Source of the DNA: Cristatella mucedo | Taxonomy: Eukaryota; Bryozoa; Phylactolaemata; Cristatellidae | Direction: 5' to 3' | Assembly: GCA_009760855.2 (NCBI GenBank) | Contig: WPIO01000010.1 | Span: 6,237,501 to 6,299,500 of the forward strand | Length of the DNA: 62,000 bases | Shown: positions 1-31,749 of the stretch, piece by piece | Numbering within the stretch: the first letter of the stretch is position 1 | Layout: each line of letters opens with the position of its first letter | Notes under the pieces: model-generated | Told to the model about the DNA's origin: nothing | Databases searched by the model: none | Seen by the model: the letters and a program-made list of their open reading frames with translations, nothing else | Made by a program: the position numbers and the translations under genes

Positions 1-2653
1 TGACCCATCTGCCTCGAGGATGAGTAGCGATTAGCCACCAAATAAAAATAATAAAACGATTAAACGCTTTTTAGCACTAAGCAAACCGAATCTCTATTTA
101 GGCATTTTCTTCTTGGCATAGGCTGAAATGGAAGCCCATCGACTGACTAAAGCTGCTTATTACTCTTAAGTGAAGCTGGAAGGAGGCTGCCGACCCTGCT
201 ACCAGTGAAGTGTGCAACTAATGAGAGTTACATCGGCCCAACCAACATCCTACCTTGTAGTGATCTCTTTTTGGTTAGGAGACATGCAGTTTGTGTTCTA
301 ACTGGGCAGCTAGTGCAGCTGTGAGGCTCCCCCTAACCCCCCTACTCTTCTACCCCGTGTGACATGTCTGCCAGTACAGCACTGGGTCAGTCGAGGAGAC
401 CGGTGGCATCCAGCAGCACTCGGCCCCAAGGGAGCCGTTCGAGATGCCACGATTCACTGGGGTGTGACTGATCTGCTCTGCCATGCATGGGCAATATTGT
501 TGACATGCAGTGCAAACACAATCTAATGTTGTGCTGCTGCTGGCTGCATTAGCAAATGCCTGAACGGGTGCTTGGCAACAGAGGTGGCCCCAAACATAGT
601 CGCAGGCTGACCATGAAAGCTCACCCTAGCACTAGCACATGTGACTCTAGAGGTCAGACTCTGCTATGGCATTGTCACCGACAACACGGTCAGAGTGTCT
701 GTGCCGAGCGCCCTGGAAGCAAGCCCGAAGGACTTCGTTTGACTCGGCTGCAGCATGAAATCTGTGATGGCTCAGCTCTGAACTATGCGCGTGCAGTTGC
801 TGACGGAGATCGATGCACGAAGTCTGAGCAGGCACTCTCCAATTAACTGAGACAGCAGTCAAGTTCGACGACTCAGGAGTGAGGAGCTCAGATCCTGCCG
901 AGCTCGGTGGCTGCTGCTGCCATAACCCATCTCCTGTCACTGGGATGCAGTTGCTGCCTGACAGCTGGCAGCCAGGTGTCGAGATTACTGTTGCTCTCCA
1001 GTAGAGCTGCCCCTCCCCCTCCCATCCTGCTAAACAGCCGGACCTGCACCGAGCAGCTGGAGCCCCCCTTCCACCACCCCCCCCCCCGGAGCTGCCCTCA
1101 CTTCCGCTGAATGCGCCCGAGCACGTGAGATGTTCCCTTGCTGATCGGTGGGGAGAGAGTTGAACTGCAGTGTCGGGCCAAAGGCCTAAGCCTAAGGTGG
1201 GTTTCTTTGTTTTACGGACAATGAGAAGGACCATGCTGCGCTTGCCTGCTTTGAACAGACAGGCATGGAGCCGTACTTATTGCAGTCTGCTTTGCAGCTG
1301 CGGCTGCTACCCTATATGCACGGTGCTTCTTTTTACCGCTGCTGACTAGTTTGATAGTGCTGCTGCTGCCCCGATGTGTGCACCTTGCATCCGGGGCGAT
1401 TGCAGACAGAAAGCTGAGATGGGCAGAACTGGCTTCTGCGTGCAGTGCACACGGCCACTCGGTGGGGTAACACAGGTCGGCTTGAGCCTCGAGCACGGTG
1501 TTGGTGTTTAGCGCCAGTGATCCCAAACTGTCGGTTTTTGGATTATGCTGTAATTAAATCTTCAAATGAATCCACAATTTGAAGCAGTCATCGTAATTGT
1601 CATTCGAAATGGATCTTTAGTTGAACGATGGTGCTCGGTTTACCCAACTATTGATATTGATTTGTCAAGACTGGCTCGAGACCCACACGGCATTATCAGC
1701 GTCCAGGTAATTTATCAGTGTCCATGCAATGCCCTTGTTCCTAGTTCTGAGCGAAGCCACTCAGAATTTACCCTTGGCTGAGTTGTGACTGGCTGCCAAG
1801 CTTCGTGGCTCCAGGGGTTCCTAGTGCAGTCGAGGCTCGACTGGCTCTGTCCAGCATTATGACCATTTAATCCTTGGTAGGAGCTCAACTGCTCACGGAT
1901 GGTGTCCAGATGATTAAGGACAAGATATAGGTTTCCTTAATAGGCGAATTCATCGCTTGCTCGGCATGCACATTGCCAGCTTCCAGACTCTTATAAGCGC
2001 AATTGTGTATTATTCATTCTAAACGTTCGAGTTGTATCCATGCTGCCCTTTGCAAGGCCTGTTTTGGAGGTACATATCATCAGAGCATCATCGATTGGTC
2101 TGCTGGGGCAAGGTCAACCTTCAAAGCAGCCCTTAAAGCTCAGTCCCCCCTCAGTGCTCTATCCTTGATTCTGAAACTCGATGTGGACCTGTAGCTGATC
2201 ACATGTGGAGTGACATTTCGACTGCTTAGGTATTAGTAATTGGCTTGTCTCAAGCTTAGCTTGGTCGTCTAGCGGCACATAGTGCTTGGTGGGCTGCTCT
2301 CCACCTGCACTTGCTACACATCCACACTTTTAGTCTCTGAGTGCTCCAATGTAGCTCGGCAGACATGTGTATATGGCCTTGGCAATACTACCTAACTAAA
2401 CGGATCAGCCATGTTTGACCGATGGAATTTAACCTTACCGAGTATGTGACCTTGTTAGTGTGGTTAGACCACCAAGCTTGGTCTGTGGCATTGCAGTCCA
2501 TCAGTGCAGGAGGGACAAACGTTTTAGCGTTTTAGAGATGGTAACCCGTGTGTTGATGTTGATGTTTGTGTGTGTGTGTGTGTTTGTGTGTGTTTGTTTG
2601 TGTCCGTGTACACGTACATAAGACACAAGTTGGAAACCTGGGCTAGAGAGAGT

Positions 2654-2705
<52 letters not shown>

Positions 2706-2914
2706 TGAGAAAGATATTTTTTTGGTTGCCATGTCAAAGATCGTAGGTTCAGCACTGTTGACGATATTGATGCCGACAACACTCGTTATTATTCGCCCAT
2801 ATATAATCTTTTAGAATATATAAGAAAGATCACTAGGCTGTGATGGTGCAGCATTATATTGTCCGCCGATTCAGCTGCTCGTAGTGTGTAGCACTGCACG
2901 TTTTGCTTTTGTAG
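1..2914. other. Upstream region with no recognised gene
   Basis: I recognise no protein or RNA gene here. Open frames are short and have no family resemblance. The stretch holds a TG-rich tract and a GA tract, listed separately. It may contain the promoter and first exon of the SUN-domain gene, because the first exon I can follow (from about 2915) opens in mid-codon and so needs an upstream exon. Confidence 0.5.
2566..2710. repeat. TG-rich tract followed by (GA)n microsatellite
   Basis: A TG-rich tract (about 2566-2610) is followed by a pure GA run (about 2645-2710). The apparent coding frame across it on the minus strand is low-complexity translation and not a gene. Confidence 0.9.
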
Positions 2915-22200
<19,286 letters not shown>

Positions 22201-22740
22201 ACACCGGTGCCTGCTCGAATCTCGTTCACAGCTCGATGTTCATGCCTTGCTGCCAGGCCATGGTCGGTTGGGATCACAGCGGTGCAAGCGCTTTCAGCTT
22301 CCACTTTCTTGAGGCAATGTCATTGGCACTTATGGAAGTGTCGTTGCTCAGGGTGAAAGCTCCATCGCTTCCCTGCCCCCGAACTGCTGTCGTCAGAACA
22401 GTACCTTCCTTATCTACTCAGCCTCCATCGAGAAGAGGTCAGAGTCTCAAAGACAGATGAGCTGACTTGTTTGCCCAATCCCGCTTGCTCTGGTGGCTGG
22501 CGCTTCCACGGCAAGCCCTCCGAAAACAGCCCCGTTGATATGACGATGCCCAGCGATGCAACGTTTGTTAGGTTTTATATGGGGATTTCAAGCACCTGCC
22601 TGCTAGGTGACTGTCGGTATTTTACTTACGTCGATCGCCGGACTATGAAGTGTGGTTTTAAGCACTTCGGCAGCAAGTGTCTGGACAGTGCCCCATTCTG
22701 CTCACAGTGGTAATTGACTTGTAGAAAATAAAGACCTGTG
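22201..22740 (+). other. SUN gene 3' UTR with poly(A) signal
   Basis: After the TAA at 22198-22200, the only strong poly(A) signal in reach is AATAAA at 22727-22732, followed by a GT-rich stretch (gacctgtgtg). No intron is evident between them, so I read 22201 to about 22745 as 3' UTR. Short open frames inside it have no family match. Confidence 0.65.
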
Positions 22741-22745
22741 TGAAT

Positions 22746-23760
22746 CGAATGCGCAGCAGACTGTGCCTCCTGGCATGTTACCGAAAGCATGGCTGCTTAG
22801 TGACCTCCTGTTGCTGCTTCTGCCGCTGCTACTACCATCAGTGCTACTGCAGAGCATCTGTCCCTACTGGGATGATGCAACGCTGTATGCAGTGAGCTAA
22901 AAGAAAAACCAATCGGAAGCATTCTTTAAAGTGTTCAGGACAAGAGCAGTCAGCAATAGATGCGCAATGATGCCAAGTATGTAAATGATGGGTCGTCAAG
23001 ATGTCAGCGTGCCTCGTGATAATTGTACTAAAGTTTACCTAGAGTGCTCCAGTAGACAACAATACGGTGGTGCTAATACCGAATCCTAATGTCTAGCAAT
23101 GACTTCCAGTACGTGGTGGAAGAGCTTGTTTGATCGTTTATGTGTAGGCATTAGACCTGAGGCAATACACATAATTACTTTTCTGTACGTTCTACGTAAC
23201 AGGACAGTGGACCATGATGGCTATAGGCTTCCCTAAAATAACTGTGTTGATGTTAAGAGCATGCGAGAAAGTTGTTAACTCAATTTTTATGATAACTCGC
23301 GACGTTTTACATGCTTCAGCTCAGTTGAGTATCGTACTTAATTTCACTTTTTTCAATGCGTGGTCAAAGCTCTGCTTACAAAGTTTTAATCAAAAGCAAA
23401 TACCAGCGATTCTTATTTTCAAAAAAGAGTTGAGGTTGTTGGACACGATTTCTTATTGCATATATAACACGTCGGTGTAACTCGAAACGAAAGCCTCAAT
23501 ATCAGAGACTGCCTTCGAAAGCCCTGTTATTGATTTGTTCTCTAAGCAAGTGTTTCGTGACTGATTAACTTATAGAATCAGGCGGCAGCTGTGTGTGGTC
23601 TGGCATGAGCTAAAATGGCTGGACATGGCATAACATGCCGGCTTAGATTTTTTGAAAGAAAACTTGTCTCTGTTCTTTGCCTGTATTGAGGTGAAGCAAA
23701 GAAAGGATGGTAGGATGCTACTTTTGGGACCGGCTCTTGTTATTATATATCTTTCTGAAA
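22746..23760. other. Spacer with no recognised feature
   Basis: About 1 kb between the SUN poly(A) signal and the first repeat of the next spacer. I see no exon signature and no repeat I can name. Confidence 0.5.
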
Positions 23761-23764
23761 CTAT

Positions 23765-24275
23765 CTTTTAGACCTCACAAGGATCGCTAGGTAAGGTGCT
23801 GACCTGGGAGTTGTTAATTAAGCGATTGGTGGTTGACATCATTATGCATCTGTGGTTCCAGTTTTTTATAGAAGCTAAACTTGGCTTGTCATAGGATGGA
23901 TTGTTGCGACCTACAATTGGCCTCGCTTGCCAGCCGATGGACAGTCAGCCTCGATCTTTTAAAAATAAAGTATAATTCATTTATATAGCCCCCTAAAAGA
24001 ACATAATTTCTATTCAGGTGCTTCACATGTGTCTCGGGGCTCGAGCCCATGACCTCGACCGGAGCGAGCACCATAACTACTGGGCCAAACTTTTGCATCC
24101 TCGACCCTTAGTGGTATTATCTTGTTTAATGTCTTCAGTACACCATAAGCCGTCTGTACCGAGGGCGTACAATGTGCTTAGTCAGGGTGCACACTCATGC
24201 AAAAACATTGGCTAATGGCTTGTTATAGCATTCCCTCACTGAGTGTAGGTTCCCGGACAGAGGATTGAGCAGACA
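23765..24275 (-). mobile_element. CR1/L2-type LINE fragment interrupted by a SINE
   Basis: Flanks at about 23765-23965 and 24095-24275 match, in order, the endonuclease/RT linker region of the LINE at 13.4-15.8 kb (compare 14.48-14.88 kb). They are separated by a family A SINE, so the SINE inserted into an existing LINE fragment. Confidence 0.7.
23970..24091 (-). mobile_element. tRNA-derived SINE, family A, nested in a LINE
   Basis: In plus reading: tail ttatatagccccctaaaaga, then gtgcttcacatgtg, then B-box region ggctcgagcccatgacctcg and the rest of the tRNA-like head up to actgggccaaac. It splits the LINE fragment 23765-24275. Confidence 0.8.
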
Positions 24276-25232
24276 AGGATAAGAAATATAATTACAAACG
24301 AGATAAAGCGGCTTCCGCGTCCGGATAGGCTAGGTCGCCAACGAAACGCTCATAGCGGTGCTAGTCTCAGCCAACTCGCGACGAATTCCGATGAAGCCCT
24401 GACTATTAGTATCGGGGCTAGACCTGTTGAGGCAGCATAGCATGCAGCTGCGCCAATAGTAGTAGAGTACGGCAGCAACGGAGACTGCCCGTACTAAAGA
24501 CAACAATTCCATATCCGACCGTACAGAAGTCTATTAGGCGGCAACGGAGGGCTACAGACGTTCAACGGCGGCCATGACTGGCAACAATTCGGATACGGAC
24601 TCGAACTGAAGCACAAATGACTGCATGCCCTATTGCATGCCCTCGGATTTATACAGCCTAGCAATGGCTGATCGCATAACCGGTTTCAAGCCGTTACAAT
24701 TACGGAACAGTGAATAAGAAATATCCCGACAATCACCATATAGCTGATATAGCTCGCCCGAGTATCCATATTTGTATGTAGACACTATCATCTAAGTTGT
24801 TTAGATTTCGTGATTCACTTAGTTCAATGTTCGCCAGCGTTACTTCCGGGTCTTGATTGGTTAAACCTTCCCCTTTAATAGAAAGTTTCAGGCGTGGTGT
24901 TTGCTACAGTAACAGGAACGCCCTGAGGCTACGCCCCCATTACCTAAAACCCACCCCTCGACTGTCCGACATGTCGACCATAATATATATCTATTCCTGA
25001 GACTTTTCTTCCAATAAATACCTACGATCCTGTTGGCGCTGAGGTCTGTTAGGTAGCCGTCGCCTAAATTACGGCTAGAGCATACGACAAAGAGACGTAG
25101 GTAAGCACATTCATGTGTACACTAAGAGAATTACGATAAATCTGTTTATATGTACGTAGACTCTACGCCGGGTCCCTACATTAGTCCTTGACCTTAGGCC
25201 GCGGCATCCGTGAAGCTGTGAGACCAGTCCGA

Positions 25233-28200
25233 ATGCTCTCGGAGTCGAGCATAGCGAAGAATATTGCATCTGTCATAGAACGTATTCAATCTGCTGCCTT
25301 GAAGAGGGCTCCGGTAATGACCTCTCCGTATAACATGCTGTGATGTCATTTGGTTTAAGGTTGCAGCTTTCCGCGAGCCTAATTTCTAGTTTTGGAACCT
25401 GCGTACGCGTTCATATTCATGGTGTCAGCCATCTCAGGGGTTTTCTTTCGCCTTTTTGCATCATCAAATTATTACAACTCGTAAGGCAATGAATTCGGCG
25501 ATCGAGCATGTTTTGTTTGTAGCACCTCAAAACTTGGCCTGTGAACATGCCTATCGCAAGAGTTTACCATGTCATGCATAGAACCTATGGTTTGCTTACT
25601 ATGGGCATTCCTGCTCAACTGTGGTTGGAAATCTGGCTCCCCCAAGACCAAAGTTCCAAGCTTAGTGCTGCCAATACTTTCGCCGAATCGCCGTCTTCAC
25701 CATGTGCATCCGGTCTTAAGTTTCGCAATGTTTTGCTTTGAGAGCCTACCATCATATGTCGGAGTAGGCCCAACAGCCCCTGCTCATTTGCTGGAGGTGG
25801 CTTCCTACATGAAAAGCTATATTAACGAATTTTTGTAACTAGATGATCAGCAGACTTATACAAGCCCAATTTTCTGCCAGTCACATTTTTAGAGTTAAAA
25901 GCTTTGTGGCAGTTCGCCGACAGTTGCATCGTTCTCCACCATTTTTAGCTCCTTGGGTCTTAGCCCAGCGGTAAATGGCTTGCATTTCTCCATCCAGGTC
26001 GTGGGTGCGAGTCACGCAATAGGCAATACTTTATTGCTCGACTGAAAGCGCTGCTAAGGCTCCTCTGCCGCTATTTAAATGATGCTGTGTGATTACCCAA
26101 CCATTACTTAACTCAACCTCCGTTATAAACATATGTAGGACTTATTCAACCACAGCTCCTCTTGTTCAAATGCATACGCAACTGTTCACGCGGCCTCTGG
26201 GTCTTCGCCTTGGGTAGGGTGCTTGCACTTCACTACTCAGGTAGTAGGTTCGAGTCTTGTAGTTTCAAACCTATATTGCCAACTGCAAATGGTTGTGATA
26301 AGGCTTCTGCTGCTATTTAAATGAGGCTGTTAACTCAGCCAATATTTACTTTTCATATTTAAGCTACACTTGTGCATCGTGTTATTGTACACACAGAGGT
26401 GCCCTTCTCTGGCAGTCATTATGAGTTAAAGTAAAACGACTACAATGTCTGAGCTTAGCAACCTGACGATATTATTGATTTGCCAGTTAGTGCATTAACC
26501 AAGGTTATTCTGCCTTGTGGTATAGCGACATGTCTTGCACTATTAGCCTTGCACATAATCTGCAGTTTGGTGTTGTTCGCCTCAACCTATGCTGGTGTCT
26601 GCCTTTCGGTTCACAGGAACTCCAAAATCTGCAGCCAAGGTTGGTCTGCGTCAGCAAGACCAAGCCCGTGTCGGCCATAGTCGAAGCGTATGCTACTGGA
26701 CAGAGGCACTTTGGTGAAAACTATGTATGTAGCAGACGAATATTTTGCTTTAGGTTTTCACTTTCTCTTTTGCTGATTATCTCGAAAAAGATTGCTGAAA
26801 TGTCAACCCTATTTGTGTGCTCCGTGCCACGGCCGCTCTTAGCATGCGTACAGTTGGCGTGCGTGGCACGGCTATTTCACACAACGGCTGCTGTTCTGCC
26901 ATTCCGTGTCAGCTTGTTACGTTTCGTGTGGAAGAGGCATCGGGATCGATTTGTTCAGCTTCTGCAGCAAGAAGTAATCTTGTCTTGTTTTAGCAGTTAT
27001 CGATCTGCCACTTTTTAATGTAGTGCCGTCAAGATGTGGACGTGTAGCCGGAAATTCTGCTTACTGTAAAGCAAAAAGAGTAAAGTTCAGCTAATTAAGT
27101 GACCTCATTTATATAGCAGCAGATAAGAGTCTGTTGTAGCTGATTTTAGTCTGCTGCTGCAGCAGGCAATCCTCGGTTGCCTGCTGCTGCAGCAGCAGGT
27201 CGAGCTCGCTCGCGATCTGGGTCTCACGGAGTGCATTCACCTAGCCGCCCTGACCAGGCCAAGATCCGAGGGTAATAATTTCGCGCCGACACCCCGGATG
27301 TGGTGGCAGAGGCATGCCGATCGATCCCACGCACTGCTGCTGCTGCCCCCCCCCCCCGTAGCGCTACGTCTGACAGCAATCGCGCTGCTGCACAGGTCCA
27401 GGAGCTGGAGGAGAAGTCCGGCGAGCCGAGCTTGCGCGAGCTCTGCCCCGACATAAAGTGGCACTTCATTGGCCACCTGCAGCGCAACAAAGTGAACAAG
27501 GTGCTCCGTGAGTAAGCTGCTCTCGCGGCCGCTTGCTTCGGTCGCCTCGCTGCTGCTTGCGGCCACGGCATGCTCTCTTAATGTGTGCATGCGAGTGGCC
27601 GCACACGCGTGAGTGCCTGTTGGTCGTCTCACCTCGCAGGTTGTCCTCAGCTGTACGTGATCGAGACGGTAGACTCTGTCAAGCTCGCCGACGCACTGGA
27701 CTCGTCCTGGAAGAAGATGGCTCCAGAGAGCGAGCCGCTGCGCGTGATGGTTCAGGTGAACACGAGCGGAGAGTCCGGTGAGCGCCATGCTGTTGCTGCT
27801 ACTGCTGCCACCTGGTGCCACTCTACGCGGCGGGATCTTCTTTGCTTGCATTTTGCCTCTATCGCTGGAAGAAGAATTGAGCAGGGCTTGCCCATGTGGC
27901 AGCTTCGGCATGGAAGAAGCTACAGGACGACCGCAATAGGACTAAACTCTTTCTTTCTATGCGCTCTAGAGCCTCTCGGGAATGATTGTGCGACAGTTTT
28001 TCCTGGTCGCTGCCTCGCCATGGTATTAGGATGAACTGATTTTGGTGCGCTTCGGTTTGGTTCGGTCGAATAATTGGCATGCATTCAGTGGCCAGTTAAC
28101 TTGAGAACGCTGCTGTTGGTAGCATTTTTCCATTGCCGATGCCCTGGTGGTCTAGGGGGGTTGATCAGAGGAGTAGGGGGGTGATAAGGGGAGTAGGAGG

Positions 28201-30434
28201 GCAGGGGAGAGGCCTTCGGTGACCAAGGCGACCTGCTATGCGCCCCCAACGGAAGAGAGCTGTTCGTTGGCAGCGGAGGACTGGAAAGGCGGAGGAGCCC
28301 TGCTGCCTCGCTCATGCTGTGAAAAGAAGCTCGGTCGTCTGCATCCACGCGTCTCGGCCTTGCGTGGCCTCAGCGTGCCAAGTCCTTGTCGCCGGTCCGC
28401 TCATGCAAGCGCCTGCAGCCTAGCTACCCTGGCTGAGGTGCCGTCGTCCTTGTGTTAAATTGACTTGCTGTTGTTGTGCCCGTGATGGCGCCGAGCAGGC
28501 CTTGATGCGCCCAGCATCTCGTCTCAGCTGGAGCATCGCCGTGCGATTCCTCGGCGGTGGCGGCGATTTACTAGCAGTTGTGGGACAGCACGGAGGAGCA
28601 GCTGCCCCTGCTCGTGACTTAAGGATGAGCATTAGCAGAGCTTAAACTCACCAACCGATGGCCTGCCGCTAGTGCACTTGGCGCACACTAGCAGAGCACT
28701 GTTTTGCACGGATCGCCCTGCCGGCAGTGCGGAACTTGCCGCCGCGTGTCGTCTTCGCTTAGGCAAAGAGGGCTGCGACCCGCAGGGTGCCGTTGAGCTC
28801 GTGCAGCACGTCAGGAGCAAGTGCTCAGCTCTCGTCTGCATGGGGCTGATGACGATCGGGTCGGCTGCCACCAGCTCGACGTCGGTGCCCAACCCAGACT
28901 TCCAGGTTTGCTCCTCCTGATGCCTCCCCCCACCGTGAGCGTGCCCCCGAGTGAGCATGTCGCGCGCGTCATGGTTGCTAGGTTTTGCACTGACTCGCCC
29001 TTGCCCTGCCCCGGCTGCATCGGTGTGATAGAAATGGATTTCTGCTTGGGGGGAGAGTTGCAAAGAAAGAGGGCGAGAACAAGTTGGAAGAGCACGAGGA
29101 AGCACGAGATAAAAACGTCCGTGAGGTCGGAGGCTTGGCAGAGGGCTTTTATGACTTGACCACAAGAGAGGGCAGCTACTCCAAGGGCATTACCCTGTCA
29201 GCATGTAGCCGGCCGATTTGCCGAGCGATCGATTAGTGTGCATTGCTTGTCTGGGCAATATGAACCTGCTACGTCCTCAAGTTAAAGTTTCTAATTTGTC
29301 GGAGCATGCCCTAGCACTTTCTTGCAGGCCACCGAGGCGTGCACCGTTTGTGAAGGATGTGGCAGGTCTTTAATTCAGTGCTGCGTTTCTCACGTCTGCT
29401 CTGCTGAAACACTGCTTTCTTGACTTAGCTCGCCTTTTCTGGATTAGCAACTCAATTCCCTGGAAACTAGCAGCCTTACGTCGTGGTCTTCCTTAGGTTT
29501 TAAAATAAAAAGGAACCCAGCACTGCCAGTGTGTGCAATCCTTTGATAATATTAGACTGCTGATATGCCATTTGTTGTAGTAAATGAACTCGTGACAGCA
29601 CGAAATTATGTCACCGTTGCATTGCTGCACCTGGCAACCATATGCCGAGTAGAGTTAACAGTGATAATCAGTCGAAATTGGTGACTGGCTGAATAAACAA
29701 TTCCCTCTGTAACCAGAAGGATAGCTGACATCCAGACCTAACAGATCGTGATCTTTTTCTTCTGAAGAAAAGGTAAACTCCTCGATACTTCGAAGGCATT
29801 TAAAGAATAATAGCCTGAAGGACACCTGCTTACCGATTTAGCCTTAGTAAATCTAAATAATTTTTTTTTCTGTCTTAAAAGTGCTGGAAGTGGCCTGATT
29901 GATAGCACTCCATCTGCTGGGACAGTCGCTCAGACGACGGATCGATTGCCTACCGGTTTAGGAAAGCGACTTTATTCAGCTTGTTTCTATTTTCCTTAGG
30001 CACTTTTGCAATGCCGACGAAACATCTGCAGCCACCTCGGACTGCCACCGGACTCGATGGAGCTGAGCATGGGCATGTCAGCAGATTTTGAGCATGCGGT
30101 TAGTGATACCAGCTGCGCTTGCCGGCCAATCTCGTTATCGACGAGTTTCAGAAGCTGAAGCTACTGCTACTTCATTGGGCTTTAAATCCTAGCACCAGCA
30201 GCAAGGTTGCTGCCACCGATGTCGAAGGCGTAGCCCCGATGCTGCTGTTGTCTGCTCTGAGCACGTTCCTCTAGATGCGTTACGGCTTCACACCCTTTCT
30301 GGCTTCTTCTTGAGGTGTCTTGTGATCTCTGATGCTTGGTGCTGATACTTGCAGCTTTTTTTCTTTGTCTTTAGGTTGAGGTCGGAAGTACCAGCATCCG
30401 TATCGGCAGCACCATCTTTGGCATTAGACAGTAA
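25233..30434 (+). CDS. PLPBP: Pyridoxal phosphate homeostasis protein (PLPBP / PROSC / YggS family)
   Basis: PLPBP binds pyridoxal 5'-phosphate and buffers vitamin B6 supply; it has an alanine-racemase-like N-terminal barrel fold but no known enzyme activity. Exons: 25233-25313, 26617-26724, 27396-27507, 27640-27777, 28763-28905, 30000-30098, 30375-30434 (TAA). All junctions keep phase and the product is 246 residues, normal for the family. Motifs in order: [10 protein letters not shown], with the PLP-binding lysine at residue 41; [97 protein letters not shown]. The start ATG (25233) opens a 27-residue first exon rich in the helix pattern [20 protein letters not shown], as in homologues. The C-terminus stops soon after STIFG, without the extension seen in vertebrates. 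Confidence 0.93.
25955..26110 (+). mobile_element. tRNA-derived SINE, family B-like
   Basis: tRNA-like head (tcttagcccagcggtaaatg as A-box region; ggtcgtgggtgcgagtc as B-box region), then a body ending ctcctctgccgctatttaaa. It lies in PLPBP intron 1. A second, diverged copy starts about 230 bp downstream in the same orientation. Confidence 0.65.
26185..26340 (+). mobile_element. tRNA-derived SINE, family B-like, second copy
   Basis: Same layout as the copy at 25955: head tcttcgccttgggtagggtg, B-box region ggtagtaggttcgagtc, body ending ggcttctgctgctatttaaa. It lies in PLPBP intron 1. Confidence 0.65.
27148..27205. repeat. CTG/CAG-rich inverted repeat (hairpin)
   Basis: Two arms of about 19 bp, each mixing CTG and CAG units and ending in gcagcaggcaa or its complement, flank a short spacer. 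They could fold into a hairpin. It sits in PLPBP intron 2, 190 bp before exon 3. Confidence 0.6.
28155..28212 (+). other. G-rich tract with G-quadruplex potential in PLPBP intron 4
   Basis: Several runs of three to six G residues (gggggg, gggggg, gggg, ggg, gggg) lie within about 55 bp on the sense strand. This satisfies a simple four-run quadruplex rule; function is unknown. Confidence 0.45.
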
Positions 30435-30889
30435 ACTCACATCGATGATGATAATTGAACACATCAGGGTCGTCGACCTCTCTTGACCGACATGGTGCTT
30501 CAGCTCAAGGGTTTGCTGTTTCAAATCTTAATTTTTAAAGATTTTGATAAACGTTTTACCGTTGATTCCACCCTGTCACAACGAAGCTACATAAATGATA
30601 GTAACTCTGCTGCCTTTTTCATCTGCAGAGTGTTTTGTGGTGGCTTCGCCTTTGCAAATGCCAGAGCCAAGAAGCTTGGCTGAACCCAGTGTAGACATGA
30701 GCCACCACCAGGTCTTTTCCCACGTTGATCGGGGACCCGAGGGTCGGCAATGCACTATGCACTTTTATTTTCCTTGGCTCTCGTGGTCTTCCTTCCTGGC
30801 TTCCAAGGTGGCCATCTCTTTCTGTGCAAGGCATGGCTCGGTGTGTGCAGTGCTCTCCTTACCTCCATTCTGCGAGGGATAGAAAAGAG

Positions 30890-31021
30890 GTACACTCGCT
30901 CGCCCCGATCAAAGTCCGGCCGTGGTCGTCGGCACGAGCCCCGTGGCGTATGTGAAGTGCCTGAATAGAGATTAAGTTCTCTTAGGATGCTATACAAATG
31001 AGTTTTATTTATTTATTTATT
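30890..31021 (+). mobile_element. tRNA-derived SINE, family A, plus orientation
   Basis: B-box region ggtcgtcggcacgagcc, then tatgtgaagtgcctgaatag, agattaagttctct, aggatgctatacaaat and a TTTA repeat tail. The tail matches the LINE 3' end at 21107-21152 closely; this is the clearest case of the shared tail. It lies about 450 bp past the PLPBP stop. Confidence 0.8.
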
Positions 31022-31749
31022 ACACTCAGCTGCAAGAAATCGGTTTCACCGTGCAAATAAAGATCCGGAGCCCGAAATGAGGACCTCGAGGTATTTCCAA
31101 GTGCAAACTCCAGATCAACCTAGAGCCATCAAAACTGGGTGATTCATACAAGAGCATATGCCCTCGCTTCGGTTTACTTACGATTGATGCACTACTTGCA
31201 GACTGAGCCCGCTCTGGCCTGCTTCTACGGCGTCTGTCGATACGGTCGCAGGGTTTAAAGATATTTCATGCTGCAGCATGAGACTGCCGAACAGATAGAT
31301 GATGATGCAGTGGAATCCTTTCAAAAGTTTTGTAATGTTAGGTAGTTGTCCAGTGGTTAAGAATGAACATCCGTTTTTGGGCTTGTGCAATCGTGCATCG
31401 ATAGGCTAGGCGTGACTGGACAGGGTGTAATACATCTACTATGCGATAGTCCAAAAAGACCCAACCCCGTTTTTTATAGCAATCGTGGCATTACGCAAAA
31501 GATGTGTTTATAGAAAGAGACAGATATAACAGATATTTTAACCTGCGATCGGTGTCGATTTGTGAAGGAACACGGATTGCATATATGCAAAATTGGGTTG
31601 TCACCACAAGGAGACAAGAACCACAAGGAGACTACTGAAGAAGATCAGGCTACACCTGTGTCGAAGGAATAGGAATCACACTTCTGAAAAACGCATGCCA
31701 TGAGAATTGGTGCACCATCGTCGACAGAAAATAATTATACACTTGATAT

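Noticed and set aside
24244-25180. A solo LTR: ends reading TGTAGG...CCTACA with an imperfect inverted match of about 20 bp, an internal AATAAA near 25014 and a TATA-like stretch near 24982
   Set aside because: The left end aligns, without a break, to the LINE linker region seen at 14.83-14.87 kb, so it is not an LTR edge. The flanks also show no target-site duplication.
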